Assembly: GCA_963969365.1 (NCBI GenBank)
Contig: OZ017759.1
Span: forward strand, 2,170,001 to 2,234,000
DNA length: 64,000 bases
Direction: 5' to 3'
DNA from: Asterochloris sp. CNOR1
Taxonomy: Eukaryota > Chlorophyta > Trebouxiophyceae > Trebouxiales > Trebouxiaceae
Part shown: piece after piece, positions 1-11,820 of the stretch
How positions within the stretch are numbered: the first letter of the stretch is position 1
Layout of the letters: the number at the start of each line of letters is the position of its first letter
Notes under the pieces: model-generated
Seen by the model: only the letters and a program-made list of their open reading frames with translations
What the model was told of the DNA's origin: nothing
The model's database searches: none
Made by a program: the position numbers and the translations under genes

Positions 1-340
1 AGATGGTGCATCGCAGTGTGGGCTGAAGAGGGAGCCACCAGCGCCACATGCAAATGGCAGTGCTGCAGTAATGCTGGCATGGGTGCAGGCAGGCTTCTAT
101 GCTGCCATAAATGTGCAACACAGTGCGACCCAGCTTGGGTTGCAGGCCATGGAGCTCGCCCATCCCTACACGCGACTGCCCTCGCTGACGGCAAAACACG
201 TGCTGAAGGTTGTGTTGGCACCTTGCAGAGGTGGAACCTGCTGCAGCTGGCAATCTGCTGGCACTGTTTCACCCGGTCGGTCTGCCTCTTTCATTCCAAA
301 CAGGCACCATAAGGAGATTGGGCCAGCAATACAGCCTCAC

Positions 341-3300
341 CTGGATGCGAGGGTTGACTTCCAGAAAGAAGTACTCGCCGTTCTTGTCCACCATGAACTC
401 TACTGTTCCAGCGTTCCTGTAGTCAACGTGCTTTGCCAGCTTGACAGCGTCTGCATGCAGCCGGGTCCTGACCTCAGGGTCCAGCCCATAGGCAGGCGCC
501 ATCTCCACCACCTGCAGAGCATTGCTGTTTGTTGTTGAGGGTGCAGCCAACAGGCATCTGGGGGCAGCTTGCCCTGCCGTCAGGCTCAAGCCAACCCTGA
601 TACCTGCAGGGCAGTGGACTACCATCAAATGTGCAGGCGGCAGATCTACGCCCTGATGTCAGGGCCCACCCCATAGGTAAGCTCAATCTCTACCACCTGC
701 AGAGCTGCGCCGCTATGCCCAAATGCCTTCCATTGGGTCTGTGTGCAGACTGGCCTGACCTCAGGGCCCCTAGGCAGGCGCCATCTCCACCACCTGCCTT
801 GAAGTGCTGCTTTGGGGCTGTGCAGCCACCAACTGTCAAGTGTTGGCTTCGTCTCTGGGAAAACGCCGCAGACGAACAGGTGCAATCCTAGACCCCTGCA
901 GAGCAATTGCAACAATGCAGCCGGCGGCATGGCTCTGGCCTCTGGGAGCACGCTATGGCATCTGAGTGCAGCACTTTGGCAGATGCATGTTATACGCCTG
1001 CAATGCAGCACCACCATATGCGCCCCTGTTTCTTCCCCACACCGCGAAGGAGGATGCATGCAGCCAGCAGGCCATGGCCCCTGATGTGGGCACTGTTACA
1101 ACGACTTGGCTGAGGTGGCTGCTGCCCGCACCTGCACAACAAGCAGCAGGCAGGCCCAGCCAGAACCCGTGCAAACACCTGCGGACCTGGTGACACTGCG
1201 AGTCTGCACGTCAAGCACCTAGATATGACAGCAGGAGGCTCTCTCACCATCTGGTGCTTTGTTGCACAGACTGGTGCAGCTGCTGCACACAGATCAGGCT
1301 GTTTAGACTCAAGCAGGCAGTCACAGTGCACACTCCAACATTTGCATGGCCTCCTCTGTTTGCTCGTGCTGGCCTGGAAGCAGGTAGTTTGCCATGTGCA
1401 AGGCGGTGCAGATCTGCACGGTGGTGCAAACTCTGCACTGTAGGACTGTCACCTTTTGGTGCCTCCGCTGCACAGAGCAGTCCCTCTCATAGAGGTGCAC
1501 CACATTGCCGTGGTGGTCTGCCAGGATCTGAACTTCAATGTGGCGAGGGTCTTCCACGTATCGCTCAATGAACATTCTGCAGGGAGCATGTGGAGACATG
1601 AGGAGCTCCGGCTGAAATCCCAGCACCTTGAGCCTGTTTGCGTCTGCACATGCTCTACAAGGCACTCAACCTGTGAAGGTGCCTGTTGAGCAGACAAAAG
1701 GCAACCTTCAAGCGCTGTCATGACAAGGTTGAGCACAAGCATTAGCAGCTGCAGGGAAGCGTTTGTGGGTGCAGTGTAGCACACCTCCTGATTGCTTTGT
1801 GCTTTATTGATTGCAGAGGACTGCCGAGGCGGGCATGCTGAGCATGAACATTACACGGTGACTTTGCTGGCATCGGCCGCACCACCTGGCACGCAGCAAA
1901 GCAGCCAGCAGATGTCCAGCTGGCACCACACCTATAACAGCATAATGTCTCCTGAGCACTAAATCTCCCAGATGCAGACTGGCACCATGCAAAGTGCAGC
2001 GTTGCAGCTGCACAACAAGCTTGAACTATCTCCACGACCAGGATGCAGAAGCCTTCAGCTGAGCATGCTTGTGTGGGCTTTGCGTGTCAGGCCAAGGGCT
2101 CTCCTGCAAAGATAGGCCCTGTGGCCCTGCCAGCGTCTGTCTCCTAGCAACAGTGCTATATTTGCTCATACTGGAGGCTGAAGCAGGCAGAGGGTCTCGC
2201 TCCTGTAGGCTGCTGCTAACCCCCATGCAACTGCTTCAGCAAGGAGTTGCCTGCCCCACAAGCAGGATGCAGAACCCTGCAGCTGGGGCTACCTGCCTGC
2301 CGTCTCCAAACGCAGCCTTCGCCTCGTTGCTGGCTCGGGTGAAGGACTCCTCCAGGTCCTGCTCTGCAGGTCAACGGGTAGGGCAACCTGACAACCATCA
2401 TGCTGTGCAAAGCGCATACATCAAAGCCTCTGCAAAACGGTCCTAGAGATGCTTGAGAACATTGTGTCTGAGGTGTGCGAACGGCAGTTTTGCGTGCATG
2501 ATGCTGGCTTGCGTGGATGACTCCCCAGCTTCTGCTTTGCATTTGCAGAGGCCAGGAGGGGCCTCAAGGCGTCACAAACCTTTTCTCTGCCTCGATCCGT
2601 TATGCTGCCACCTGCCACACTGTGTTCTACGGGCAGGTGTTGCAGACGAGTGGTGGCAGAGGCGGTGCTGGCTAAGCGACTTCCACCTCACAGCAAGCGT
2701 CACATGACCTTCCATACCTGACCTATGCACCACTGCAGGCCGTACAGCTGTCGCAATTTTCTCAGCAGCAACCACTGGGGACATATGGTGGTGGCGTCAC
2801 CTCGATGCACGACCCTCATGCCGCGCCCGCCGCCGCCCATGGCAGCCTTCAGAATCACAGGGAAGCCCGATTCCTTTGAGAAGGATCTGGCTGACTCCAC
2901 AGTGGTAAGTGCCTGATCTGTGCCTGGCACCACAGGCACCCCGCACTCCTCTGCCAACCGGCGGGCAGTGGTCTTATCACCCATTGCCTGCACAGGGGCA
3001 GCAGGCACGGTGGTCGGGGGCGGAAAGCATTCATCTGTGGAGCACGCAGCTGAGCACTGACAATTATTCTGGGATTGACAAGATGCATTGGCACCGACAT
3101 TGTTTCCCATCTCCTGCACGAGCGCAGGAATGCTCTGAGGGAAGTTGGACAGCTGCCAGCAGTCTCCTGTCACCTGCCGAGCGAAGAGCTTGTCACTAAT
3201 CGCCTGCACATGCGCGTCAGCGGACTGGCCAGGGGCTGTCTGGGGGCCTGTGGGTGCGCAGCACTGGAAATTGGAAGCAAGCACCCACTCTCATGTGATG

Positions 3301-4898
3301 TCTCAGAGTTGCTGCAACAATCCCTGGCAGGGTCATTGAGCCCAGCTACATGTTGATTCCACTTACAGCAAACTTTAGCTTGCCACCATTCCCACGCTCT
3401 CTCCCCAGCTGCCTGCTGTATCCTGCTGCCATCTAAAAGTGAGAGCCAGTCCACCAACACATTGGCGTTCACCTCAATGGTCTTGGCCTGTGGGCCAATG
3501 AACTGGATGCCCTCCTCTCCACAGCGCCTGGCAAAGGTGGCATTCTCAGAGAGAAAGCCGTATCCTGCAGCGGAGGGCGTCAATGAGTCAAGCCAGCGAG
3601 GGAGCCAACCAACAAAGAGGGAGGTGATTGGGGCCCTTAGCTCAGAGGGCTACATTCCCACTGAGGCCCAACGCACCGCAGAAGTAGCTGCAACGCTGCC
3701 CTGCCTGCTGAGCAACATGTGCAGGATTGCAGCCTGTAGCTGTTACGCCTCTGCAGCCTGCTTTTGCTCACCGGGATGAATTGCATCGACACCCTGCTTC
3801 TTGGCCAGATAAATGATGCCTGCACCACAATGAGACAGCTTGGACCCCTGCTGTGATCGACAGCATGCCCAGATGGGGCGGCCATGCAGCCACACACACA
3901 AGTGATGAGTCGGCAGATTGCTTTGAGTTTGCAAAGTACGTTTGGGCCATGCTGAGGCAGCACATGTCATTGTAGAGCATCTTACACGCTGCAACACTTC
4001 CAGGCTGGTGCCTGCACACAGCACAGAGCAAGCAGGATGCTATGCTGCTGCCAGGCTGAAACGTGCTCACCCTCCACGTCAAGGTAAGACGCCACAGGGG
4101 TTTGCTCAGCTGTGCCGATCTGAAAGGACTCATCAGCTTTGAACCTGCAAGAGGTATCTGCCTGTTGTCAGAGCATGGCTGCAGGTGCAGCGGGGCACTA
4201 CACAGCAAGATTGGTGTTGGCGTGAACAGCATGCAGCACATCTGGCCTGTTACCCTCTGAGGTTTGCTAAAGCTCAGCCATCTGTAGCACCAGAATTTGC
4301 CGCACTGGCTCGCTGAATCACTGGGAGTGTGCGCGCACCTGTGAGGCTGCAGCCGATCAGCACCCGCATAGATGGCAACCGTGGCCAGGCCCAGCTCAGT
4401 GCCAGCTCTGAATATGCGGATAGCAATCTCGCCTGCATGAGTACTATCATCTAGGTTGCTTGCAATGCCGCTGCTGGTTAGATACCGCCAGTCATTGGCA
4501 GGGTTATCAGCGTGCATGCAACATGCAAGATTGACCTCGATTGGCGCAGAGGATTTTGGTGAAGGGGGTCTCTGATTCATCGTCTAGCTGCAGGGCAAAG
4601 GCACAATTTATGAAGCTCATCAAGGCAAGTATGCAGAAATCATCATGTCACTCACCACAGTCCCTCTCCCGCTGACAAGCGGTGCTGACGCAGGGAGGCT
4701 CCGTACAGTCACATTGTTCACAGCCCAAAAGGATGGTGGCCTGCGCCTGGCACCCCTGACTTTGTGCAGCAGTGCAAGTTGTGGATGGCATGGCCTTTGG
4801 TAAGCTAGACTCCTCTGGCCGAGGGCTATCCCGCCCAGCCTGCACTGCGCCATTGCCAAAGCTGATGCGCAGAAGGCGAAAAAGAAGTGTCGGGGCAC
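341..4898 (-). CDS. PYC: Pyruvate carboxylase, biotin-carboxylase part (3' part outside window)
   Basis: Carboxylates pyruvate to oxaloacetate, using biotin and ATP. Ten exons join with matching phases: 4898-4656, 4587-4536, 4432-4339, 4144-4071, 3819-3772, 3564-3473, 2987-2801, 2363-2297, 1576-1453 and 511-341. The protein opens with about 80 Arg/Ala-rich residues that resemble an organelle leader, probably mitochondrial. The biotin-carboxylase fold then follows in order: [41 protein letters not shown], the ATP-grasp glycine loop [30 protein letters not shown] and FLEVNPRIQ. The wording fits pyruvate carboxylase better than acetyl-CoA or methylcrotonyl-CoA carboxylase. The remaining biotin-carboxylase, carboxyltransferase and biotin-carrier parts lie beyond position 1. 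The intron after 2297 needs a GC donor (AG|GCAGGT) to keep frame. The start at 4898 is the first in-frame Met and keeps phase 0 with exon 2. Green algae have this enzyme, whereas land plants generally do not. Confidence 0.93.
640..800 (-). repeat. Two degenerate copies of a PYC exon 5' end
   Basis: Positions 645-698 and 738-800 resemble 449-517, the acceptor plus the 5' part of the exon coding [14 protein letters not shown]. Read on the minus strand, the first copy gives [16 protein letters not shown], next to its own CTGCAG. The second copy keeps the DNA match but has indels. Both sit upstream of the real exon in the same intron. Confidence 0.8.
3100..3226 (-). repeat. Two degenerate copies of the PYC exon that starts MGDKTTARR
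   Basis: One continuous minus-strand reading frame contains three related segments. [16 protein letters not shown] (about 3168-3220) and [13 protein letters not shown] (about 3085-3128) are copies, and [16 protein letters not shown] (about 2945-2996) is the real exon with its acceptor-side intron sequence. The copies lie in the intron upstream of the exon and are not expected to be translated. Confidence 0.75.
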
Positions 4899-6011
4899 AT
4901 AAACTGTTTAGGAAGGCACTGAGAGCAGACGTGCTACAGCATGAGCATGGTCATTGACGGTGAGAATGTTGGAGTTCTCCGAGCTCAACTTCTTCAGATC
5001 TGGGGGAGAGGCCTCCCCCAGCTCACAGATCCTGACTACAGCAATGCCAAATCCAAACGCAATCTAGCAATCATCGATTGCAATTTGTTGAAGGCTCCTG
5101 CCTCTCCCCTGCAGGCTCTATCTGTCATGTGCAAAAGTCACATGTTGCAACCACTTGCTGAGGCATCAGGCGTTTAGGGATCATGCAAACTGGATGAGCA
5201 TCAATCAGCTTCTGCCATGAACTGTCGAGGTCAGCAGAGGAGCACCCAAGCTGGCAATGAGGAGTTGGCAGGTGCGCAGGCCCAAGAACAAGGTGTGGAA
5301 CATCACAAAGGTGTCCTGAGCTGAGGGCCAGTGCACAATTGTACTTCCTGCCGGCTGCCTCCATCTGCACCAGAAGCACCTGATGCTTCTCCACGCTGGG
5401 AAGCATGTGCTTGCAATGCACATACTCATACACCTTGTCAGCGCCACTGAGCAATGTCGCTGATTAAGCCCCGGAACTCCATCAGTGTCCCGACACGCTC
5501 CTGCGCAACAGACAGACAATCTGCCATGTCCCAAGCAGCCCCAGCTTGATACCTCTATCAGGTGCTTTACACTGTTTGCTCTGCAGACAGCCTGCTGGTG
5601 CAAAGCCACAGTCTGGCTGGGGCAGCGCATGATCACTGATGTCACGGCATCAAGAGCCCTGCAGATAGGCCGCCATCCCATGCGGTGCTGCACAGCAGCG
5701 CCCTGCAGGAGCCCAGTGGCCTGCAAGTATCCCGCCCCTTACATGCATCACACAAAAGCCTGCCGCTTGACAGCCATGCCTGCTGCTATGAAGCCCCCAT
5801 CTGCGCTGCACAGCTGACAGCAACGAGACTCTGACTGATGCCAGCCCTGCAGACAGGCTGCTCTGGGACGGTACAGTTGGGGCTGCCATTAAAAGTTGCC
5901 ACCTGACTAGCTCTTGTGCCCTGCAGACAGGTTGCTGCTGCGTCCCATCAGTGCTGCACAGCATGCATGCCATTGACAGGCAATCCCCTGACACCCTCAT
6001 ATGCCCTGCAG
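4899..6011. other. Divergent intergenic/5' region with an echo array
   Basis: This lies between the pyruvate carboxylase start (minus) and the first recognisable exon of the MT-A70-like gene (plus), so it should contain both promoters. No convincing first exon of the plus gene was identified. From about 5579 to 5990 there are about four degenerate copies, beginning near 5579, 5660, 5846 and 5918, of the sequence around the acceptor at 6003-6080. Each starts CTGCAG and runs on into a GC-rich stretch ending near CTGCACAGC. Confidence 0.55.
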
Positions 6012-9000
6012 CCAAGCCGCCGCGGCCAAAGCGGCGCTGTGCAGCGCGCCCTGGCACTCTCCCCAGCGGAGCCCACTATGTTGGCTATGTGGAGGATGGA
6101 GAGACCCCTGAGATGATCATGAAGAAGTTTGAGGAGCTGGATCGAGTGATGGCTGCTGGAAGCGGGCAGGGACCTCTGTCTGCGGGAGAGAAACCAGGTG
6201 AACCTCAGGAAGATTCAAGGAGCTGGACTGAGTGGTGGCTGCTGGCAGTGGGCAGAGGCCTCAGCCTGCCTTGAATTCATATCATTTGGTGACACATGCG
6301 ACTTATGACAACACCAGCACCAGCCCATGTCCTCAGACCTTCAAGGGGATGGGCAGGGGCCTTAGCCTGCAGGGAGGCACACTGGGTGAGGCTCAGGCAT
6401 CGTTGCAAAACAATTTGTTCTGTGGCAGAGTCTTGAGGGCATATGCGGATGTTAGTCGTGTAGGGGAGTCCCCACGTGTAGCTCAGAGGAAAGACTTGAG
6501 GGCTATGGATCATGCAGGACATCTGGAAGACAGGGAAACATACATGCGTAAAGCTGTGTACTGGCAATGCTCAAAGTAAGTAAGAAGAATCTTGAGGAGC
6601 TGGATCAAGTAATGGAGTTGCAACGGAACACATGCTGCAGAGCCATGGCTTGGCAAGCTGTACACAAGCAATTCTGAGGGCTTGAGCCTGCAGGGCAGAT
6701 GGTCTGGGGCCGCTGTGCTGGTAGCTTTCAGGGCAGCAACAAAAGTGCAGCGCCAGCAACCTGAGAAGCTGGAAGGAGGCTGTGCCTGCCGCTGAGCATA
6801 AAGGAGCTGCACAAGCTGCGTCCAGAGACGCCAGGCAGTCCCGGCACGCAAGCTTCACATGTGTGTCCTGGCGCCCACCAGGCCGCACTTGAGGAGCGGG
6901 GGTGCCAATGCAGCTGCAGAGGCCAGGCCGGCTGCAACAACAACGATCGGTTCCAGCCCCACTGGCTCTGCCCAGGACCCCTTGGACCACCCTCAACATG
7001 TGTCCTGATGTCTGGCAGGCTCAGGAGGGAGAAGTGGAGGCATCACTGAGCTGCAGCAGCCATGCTAGGTGTCAACGCGACCTGATGCAGCCACGCTGGC
7101 TGTGCCCACAGCACCCCTCTTGCGCACTGCATAGGCATCACCATGTGTCTCGCTGCCTGACAGGTCCTGGAGGGGGTGGAGGCGCTGGCGCAGCTGCAGA
7201 GGCTTTGCAGGCTGCAGCAGCGCAGATTCAGGCCTCAGCAGGTGACTCCCTGACTGAAGCGCAGCTCATGGAGGTGAGCTGTGGCTTCTCCTATCAAGTG
7301 CTCTACAGACCGTGTTGTCTTATAAACAGAGCCTCAGCAGCTGCGTCCTCGAGCTTGCAATCCAACCAGATTCTTCTCACGAATTACTGTATGTTTCTGG
7401 GAGCCCCTTAACCAGCCTAGCAACCTCAAAACAGAGTGTGGCAAGCAATTGGCTCGCCCCCGCAGGTGTTCCAATCCAAAACACATGACCCCTGTGAGGA
7501 GCACAACTAGAGCCTGTGCGCCTGCAGGTGTTCAAGCAGACCAGCATCTTCAATGTGAAGAGTGCCATGGCCAGCAACCATAATCTGGTGGAAGGGCCTG
7601 CAAGAGGTGGGGCAGAGCTGGTGCCCAGTGACGAAGAGCTGTCAGACAGCGAAGGGTGGCAGTACCTGAGGAGCTTCTGGTCAGGTGTGAAAGGGTCAGG
7701 CTTGCGCCAGAAGCTGCGTCTTGACCAGCCTGCCTCACTTGAGTGCTGAGAGGCTGCGGCCCGGCATTGATGAAGTTGAGGACAGCGAGGGGTGGAAGTA
7801 ACCTGAGAGGTCTTGTCAGGTGCAATGCTGTGAGGCTGCCATTGCACCAGCAGCTGTGCAGAGGACAGTGATGTGCACCCTTGCAGCTGTGAGGCCGGGC
7901 GGCACCATGCAGAACATGAACCACACACCCTCAGGAAGTTAGTGACTCGCTTTGATACAATGCATGGTGCTGCTATCGACCCGGGTGTGTGCCAGACTGC
8001 ATGTAAGCACGCTGCATATGATGACCAGTAACTTGCTGATGGTCATGTTGTGCTCCAGTCTGCTGCCTCGGCCACCCTCCACATTCCTGCTTTTCGCATT
8101 ACAGATGAGGATGAAGGTCCTGCCGACGAGCAGGACAAGCTGCTGGACACAGAGCCCAGCGCTGCAAAGCCTGCCATGCTCAAGCCTGCGAAGGCGGCTT
8201 TGAGGATTGCAGCCGCTGGAGGTGGGCATTCAGGTGCGCAGTGTCACCATGAGCACTGACAGCCGCCCTCTTGATTGATGCCGGCACCACGCGGACTCCC
8301 CCTTCCCCCACTTAGTGCTCAACACCACAGGTGGCAATGAGCTTCAGTTGACAGTTGGGTGTTTGGCAAGTGGGGTTCAGAACCTACTTCTTCACTGGCA
8401 GTGATCACATGTTGTATGATTAGGGGCCAACAATGTGCAGCTTGCTGTTGCACGCCAACACTGCATTGCAGTAAGGACGCTGATCAGCATGGCAGCTGCT
8501 GCAGGTGCACGGCGACGTGGGGCATACTCCAAGCACGGACGAGTCAGTGCTGCACAGCTAAGAGCCCTGGGCCAAGGCACGGTGGGCAGGCGGGTGAGTG
8601 AAGGCAACTGTGGCACCCAGCGGCTTGTAGCCCGGCAGTCGCAGAGGATACAGTGATAACATCGGTAACATCTGAAAGAAACAAGGGGTCGTGCTTTGGG
8701 TGCAGCCAGGCCTGGACACATAATGTATAGCCCATGCGTGCCTTTGCAGGCTGAACCCCCTCCTGTGGGTGCATGTGGCTTCAGGTGTTTATCTGAGGCA
8801 CCTTGAAGAACTCAGGGAGCTCTGCTTGCTCTTGTTGAACAGCAATTCAGCCTCACTGAGCTGGGCATGATGCACTCACCGGCTCTGCTGCTTACCTGCA
8901 CCGCTCCAGCCAAGATTGCCCTGGCCCCTGCTGCAGGTTCTGCCCTGCCGTTCCTGAAAGAACTTTGCCCAACAGTGCCTCCCCTGGTGCAGGTCCACGT

Positions 9001-11793
9001 CCTGGATGCTGATGCCGTGCTCCACCTGAAACTGCCCTGCCCTCTGCCCCTGTCCTGGGGCCGCCAGGTCAAACCTTATGACCCTGCCTGTGCTTGGTGC
9101 CGGGTCATGCAGCAGAGCCGCCACAGCACCCACGCCCAGGCCCCGGAATACACAGCAGCTGAGAGGCAGGCCCCCGGGGGCAGCACGACCCCTCGCATCC
9201 CCTGCAAACCGAGCACAGGGCATCTGCAGTGCGGTGGCCAGCCGTCTGCAGCTGCAGGCAGCTCAGAGGGGCCTGCTGGGTGCCCCAACCCTGGCCACTG
9301 CAGCGCTGCTGCCCTTGTGCCTGCTGCCTGTCCTGGGCCTGGCTCTGCTCCTGCTGCTGCGGCTGCGCGGGCGGCCTGCCCTGATCCAGGCTGTGCTGCT
9401 GCCTGTGCTGACTCACAGCAGCAGCCAGCAGCAGAAGCCCTAGCCTGCGCAGGGCAGACACAGGCTGCAGCAGCGGGCTCACATGTACATACTTCAGCCA
9501 GCGCCTATGATGCCAGTGCAGCTCCTGGTGGTTGCCAGCCTTGTCAGTCACAGCTGAGGCCTGAAAGCAGTGCAGAAGACAAGCAGGCACGCCTTGTGAG
9601 GGTAGCAGCCCTCACAGCTGACGTCCTGCGAGGTCTGGGCAGCACATTCATGGCAGTCTTGATCAGTGCAGGTACATTGCCAATTACTGCTCATGGCTTG
9701 CTGGCATTCACAGCTGCAAACTTCTGTCAAGCTTCACACAGCGCTGTGCTGACAATGATGCTCCATGCACGCAGCTTGATCTGGTGCAGGACACTGCATG
9801 CGGTCATGGCGGCTGTGTCCATGAAACCTTCTGAACATCATGCTCTCCAGAAGCATACTGCATCGCCCGCTGTACCTGGGCGCTGTCACTTGTGCCTGAC
9901 CCTGTGTGGTGCCCTGCCGCCAGGCTCTGATGTCTGCAGCAGTAGTCGCTCCGCTCTGCACTGGACACCGCTGCCACTTCAGGACATATGCCCTGTGGGC
10001 TTCATCTTTGTCTGGCTGGCAAAGACAGACATTCAGGCTGCATTCCAGCAGATGGAGCACTGGGTGAGCCACTATCAGCTGCCTGACCAGTCATCTCCAC
10101 CAAATTGCCATGCCTCTCTTAAGAGACATGATGCTGCAGAGATGGGCAATGTCATAACTATACTAGGACTTGTATTGCAGGCTTGGTGGTGCGCCAGTTG
10201 ATGCTTGTCAGATAGCACACTGCTGCCGGCAGGGCGTGCAGACTAGCTCCACTGTTCTCTACCAATGGCAGGGGCTTAAGTTTGCTTGTGCTATCCTGAA
10301 CAGCTCACATGAGCACCTGCAGAGCCATGCATACATGGGAAGAGTTGCTTGAGTGACTCTTAAAAGTGTGCGCATGGCTGAATGCGGGGCTTGAGCTGCG
10401 GGAAGCCTGTGCATCTGTACTCAAGCTTGCCGCTCATTGTTGAACTGCAAGCAGGCCTGCCTACCTGCAGGATTTGTTCGATATAAGAGCCTGACATTGT
10501 TCTGCCAGCACCCATGCTGACTGCAAGGCTCGGTGTGCATGGATGAGAGATCCTTGAATGAAGGTGCTGACATTGCTGCTAACACAAGGGCTGACTGCCT
10601 GCAGAGTTTGACTACAGTGGGGAGCCCGCCCTGGGTGCTCTTGCAAGCAGCCATGCTGACCGCAAGGCTCAAGACTACATGAATGTCCTGAGATGACTCT
10701 GCAGACCTTTCGCCCAACACAAGGCCTGGCTGCCTGCAGGGCTTTGATTATGTGGAGAGCCTGACATGGGTGTTCCTGCACCCTAACAACTCCATTGCCC
10801 ACCTGCCATCGGCGCTCTGCCGAAGCTCACACCTGACTCTTTTCATATTCCGCCGTAGCGGTGAGGCACCTGCTGAGGGTGCCAGAGTGCTCTGTTGATG
10901 TGTCCTTGAGCGTCAGCTGCTTCACTACTCCTGGCACATGATGAGCTTTCTACCTATGGCACAGGCAGGCCTGCTCTGCTGTGAGTGCTGGGCAGTTTGA
11001 GGGATGATGCAGTGCTGCAAGGGCTGCAGAGACCAGCTTCTTTACTTGGATGTCCTCAGGCAGGGCCTTGGTAGCTCCCACTTTCCTTCTCGCTACAGAG
11101 TTGAGAGCTACTCATGCTGGCGGCGCTTGCTTGTTTGGCTGTCTGGCTCTCCAAGTCTTGTGGGCACCCTGGCATGGGCTCATGGCTTGCTGCCATCTTG
11201 ACTTTACTCTGTGGCAGGAACCTGACCCAAGTCGCTGCCTTGAGGCACCCAACATCATTCCCTGCATGTCTCAGCCATTTGAACTGATGCCCTTTGCGTG
11301 CCCTGCATTCATATGTTGGGTGTCTGTAGGTAAGGGTCGAGACATTGAGCTGCGTCACCAGCGCAACCCAGATGTGGTGTTTGACTGCCTGGGCCCCCTG
11401 ACAGGTGGGCTGCAGGCTGCGTGGCGCTGTTGTGTAGCACTCTCGAGCTCCTCTGCGCTGAGTTTGACGGAGCTGTGCATTTGCATTTTCCGCTTCTATT
11501 GCCTGTCCAACTAGACTGCATCAGGTTATTGTTGCTGGCTTGCAGAGGCCACAGAGCTGTGCCACGTTGGCTCCTCTCAAGTGCACCCTGTATAAGCTGA
11601 TTTAGGGCATTCCCCTGCAAACTGCAGCCAGTAAAGCCCTGCTGCAGGCTGCCACAGTGTGGTGCGTGATGAGGTGTTCAACACCATTGAGATGCTGCTC
11701 CCCAGTGGCAAGGGCAGCTTTCTTGAACTTTGGGCTCCCGGTGAGGGGCAGCGTCCAGGCTGGACCCATGTGTGCTGCCCTCCAGACAGCTGA
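6012..11793 (+). CDS. MT-A70 family methyltransferase-like protein (METTL14-like)
   Basis: MT-A70 proteins methylate adenine N6 in RNA or DNA, or act as the non-catalytic partner (METTL14). Exons join in phase: 6012-6197, 7164-7273, 7528-7684, 8105-8221, 8505-8593 and probably 8993-9067. The C-terminal exons end at 9671, then 9924-10063, 10740-10860, 11330-11404 and 11648-11793. The first ATG and the link between 9067 and about 9600 are unresolved. The N-terminal part has a basic stretch (KPPRPKRR), acidic and Ala-rich segments and no recognised domain. The C-terminal part follows the MT-A70 order: GFIFVWLAKTDI, WGFDYVESLTWV, FRRSGKGRDIELRHQRNPDV, VFNTIEMLLP, FLELWAP, RPGWTHV. No DPPW catalytic motif was found; the equivalent place reads roughly AVLISAGSDVC. 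That suggests a METTL14-type, catalytically degenerate subunit. The N-terminal exons may belong to a separate gene. Confidence 0.72.
6212..6630 (+). repeat. Three degenerate copies of an exon 3' end, downstream of the exon
   Basis: Segments at 6212-6272, 6335-6400 and 6585-6630 resemble the end of the exon at 6120-6197, which codes KKFEELDRVMAAGSGQG. The second copy continues past the donor into intron sequence like that after 6197. All three have lost the reading frame. Confidence 0.75.
6885..7060 (+). repeat. Degenerate copies of the Gly/Ala-rich exon start
   Basis: Positions about 6885-6965, and more weakly 7018-7060, resemble 7161-7240 (the acceptor and start of the exon coding GPGGGGGAGAAAEALQ). 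Both copies lie upstream of that exon. The sequence is GC-rich, so part of the similarity could be compositional. Confidence 0.5.
7770..7830 (+). repeat. Degenerate copy of an exon 3' end with donor
   Basis: The segment resembles 7636-7692, the end of the exon coding EELSDSEGWQYLRSFWSG together with its GTGTG donor side. It lies downstream, in the following intron, and contains an in-frame stop. Confidence 0.65.
10461..10661 (+). repeat. Two degenerate copies of the exon coding GFDYVESLTWV
   Basis: Positions 10461-10525 and 10591-10661 each begin with CTGCAG. They follow the order of the real exon at 10734-10800, with shared blocks such as AGAGCCTGACATTG, TTTGACTACAG and TGTTCTGC. Both lie upstream of the real exon and have lost its frame. 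Confidence 0.8.
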
Positions 11794-11820
11794 ACAGAAA
11801 AGGTTGCAGCTCATGTGTGT

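Noticed and set aside
2700-3284. A 194-residue minus-strand frame in the pyruvate carboxylase gene
   Set aside because: Only 2801-2987 aligns with pyruvate carboxylase. The upstream part is intron sequence containing exon echoes.
8867-10201. A 444-residue open reading frame on the plus strand
   Set aside because: Only parts of it (8993-9067, about 9600-9671 and 9924-10063) read as conserved or phase-consistent exons. The middle is Ala/Cys/Gln-rich and interrupted by usable splice sites, so the whole is not taken as one exon.
10441-10661. Exon copies as alternative functional exons in the MT-A70-like gene
   Set aside because: They have frame-breaking indels and no in-frame donor, so they are treated as repeats.
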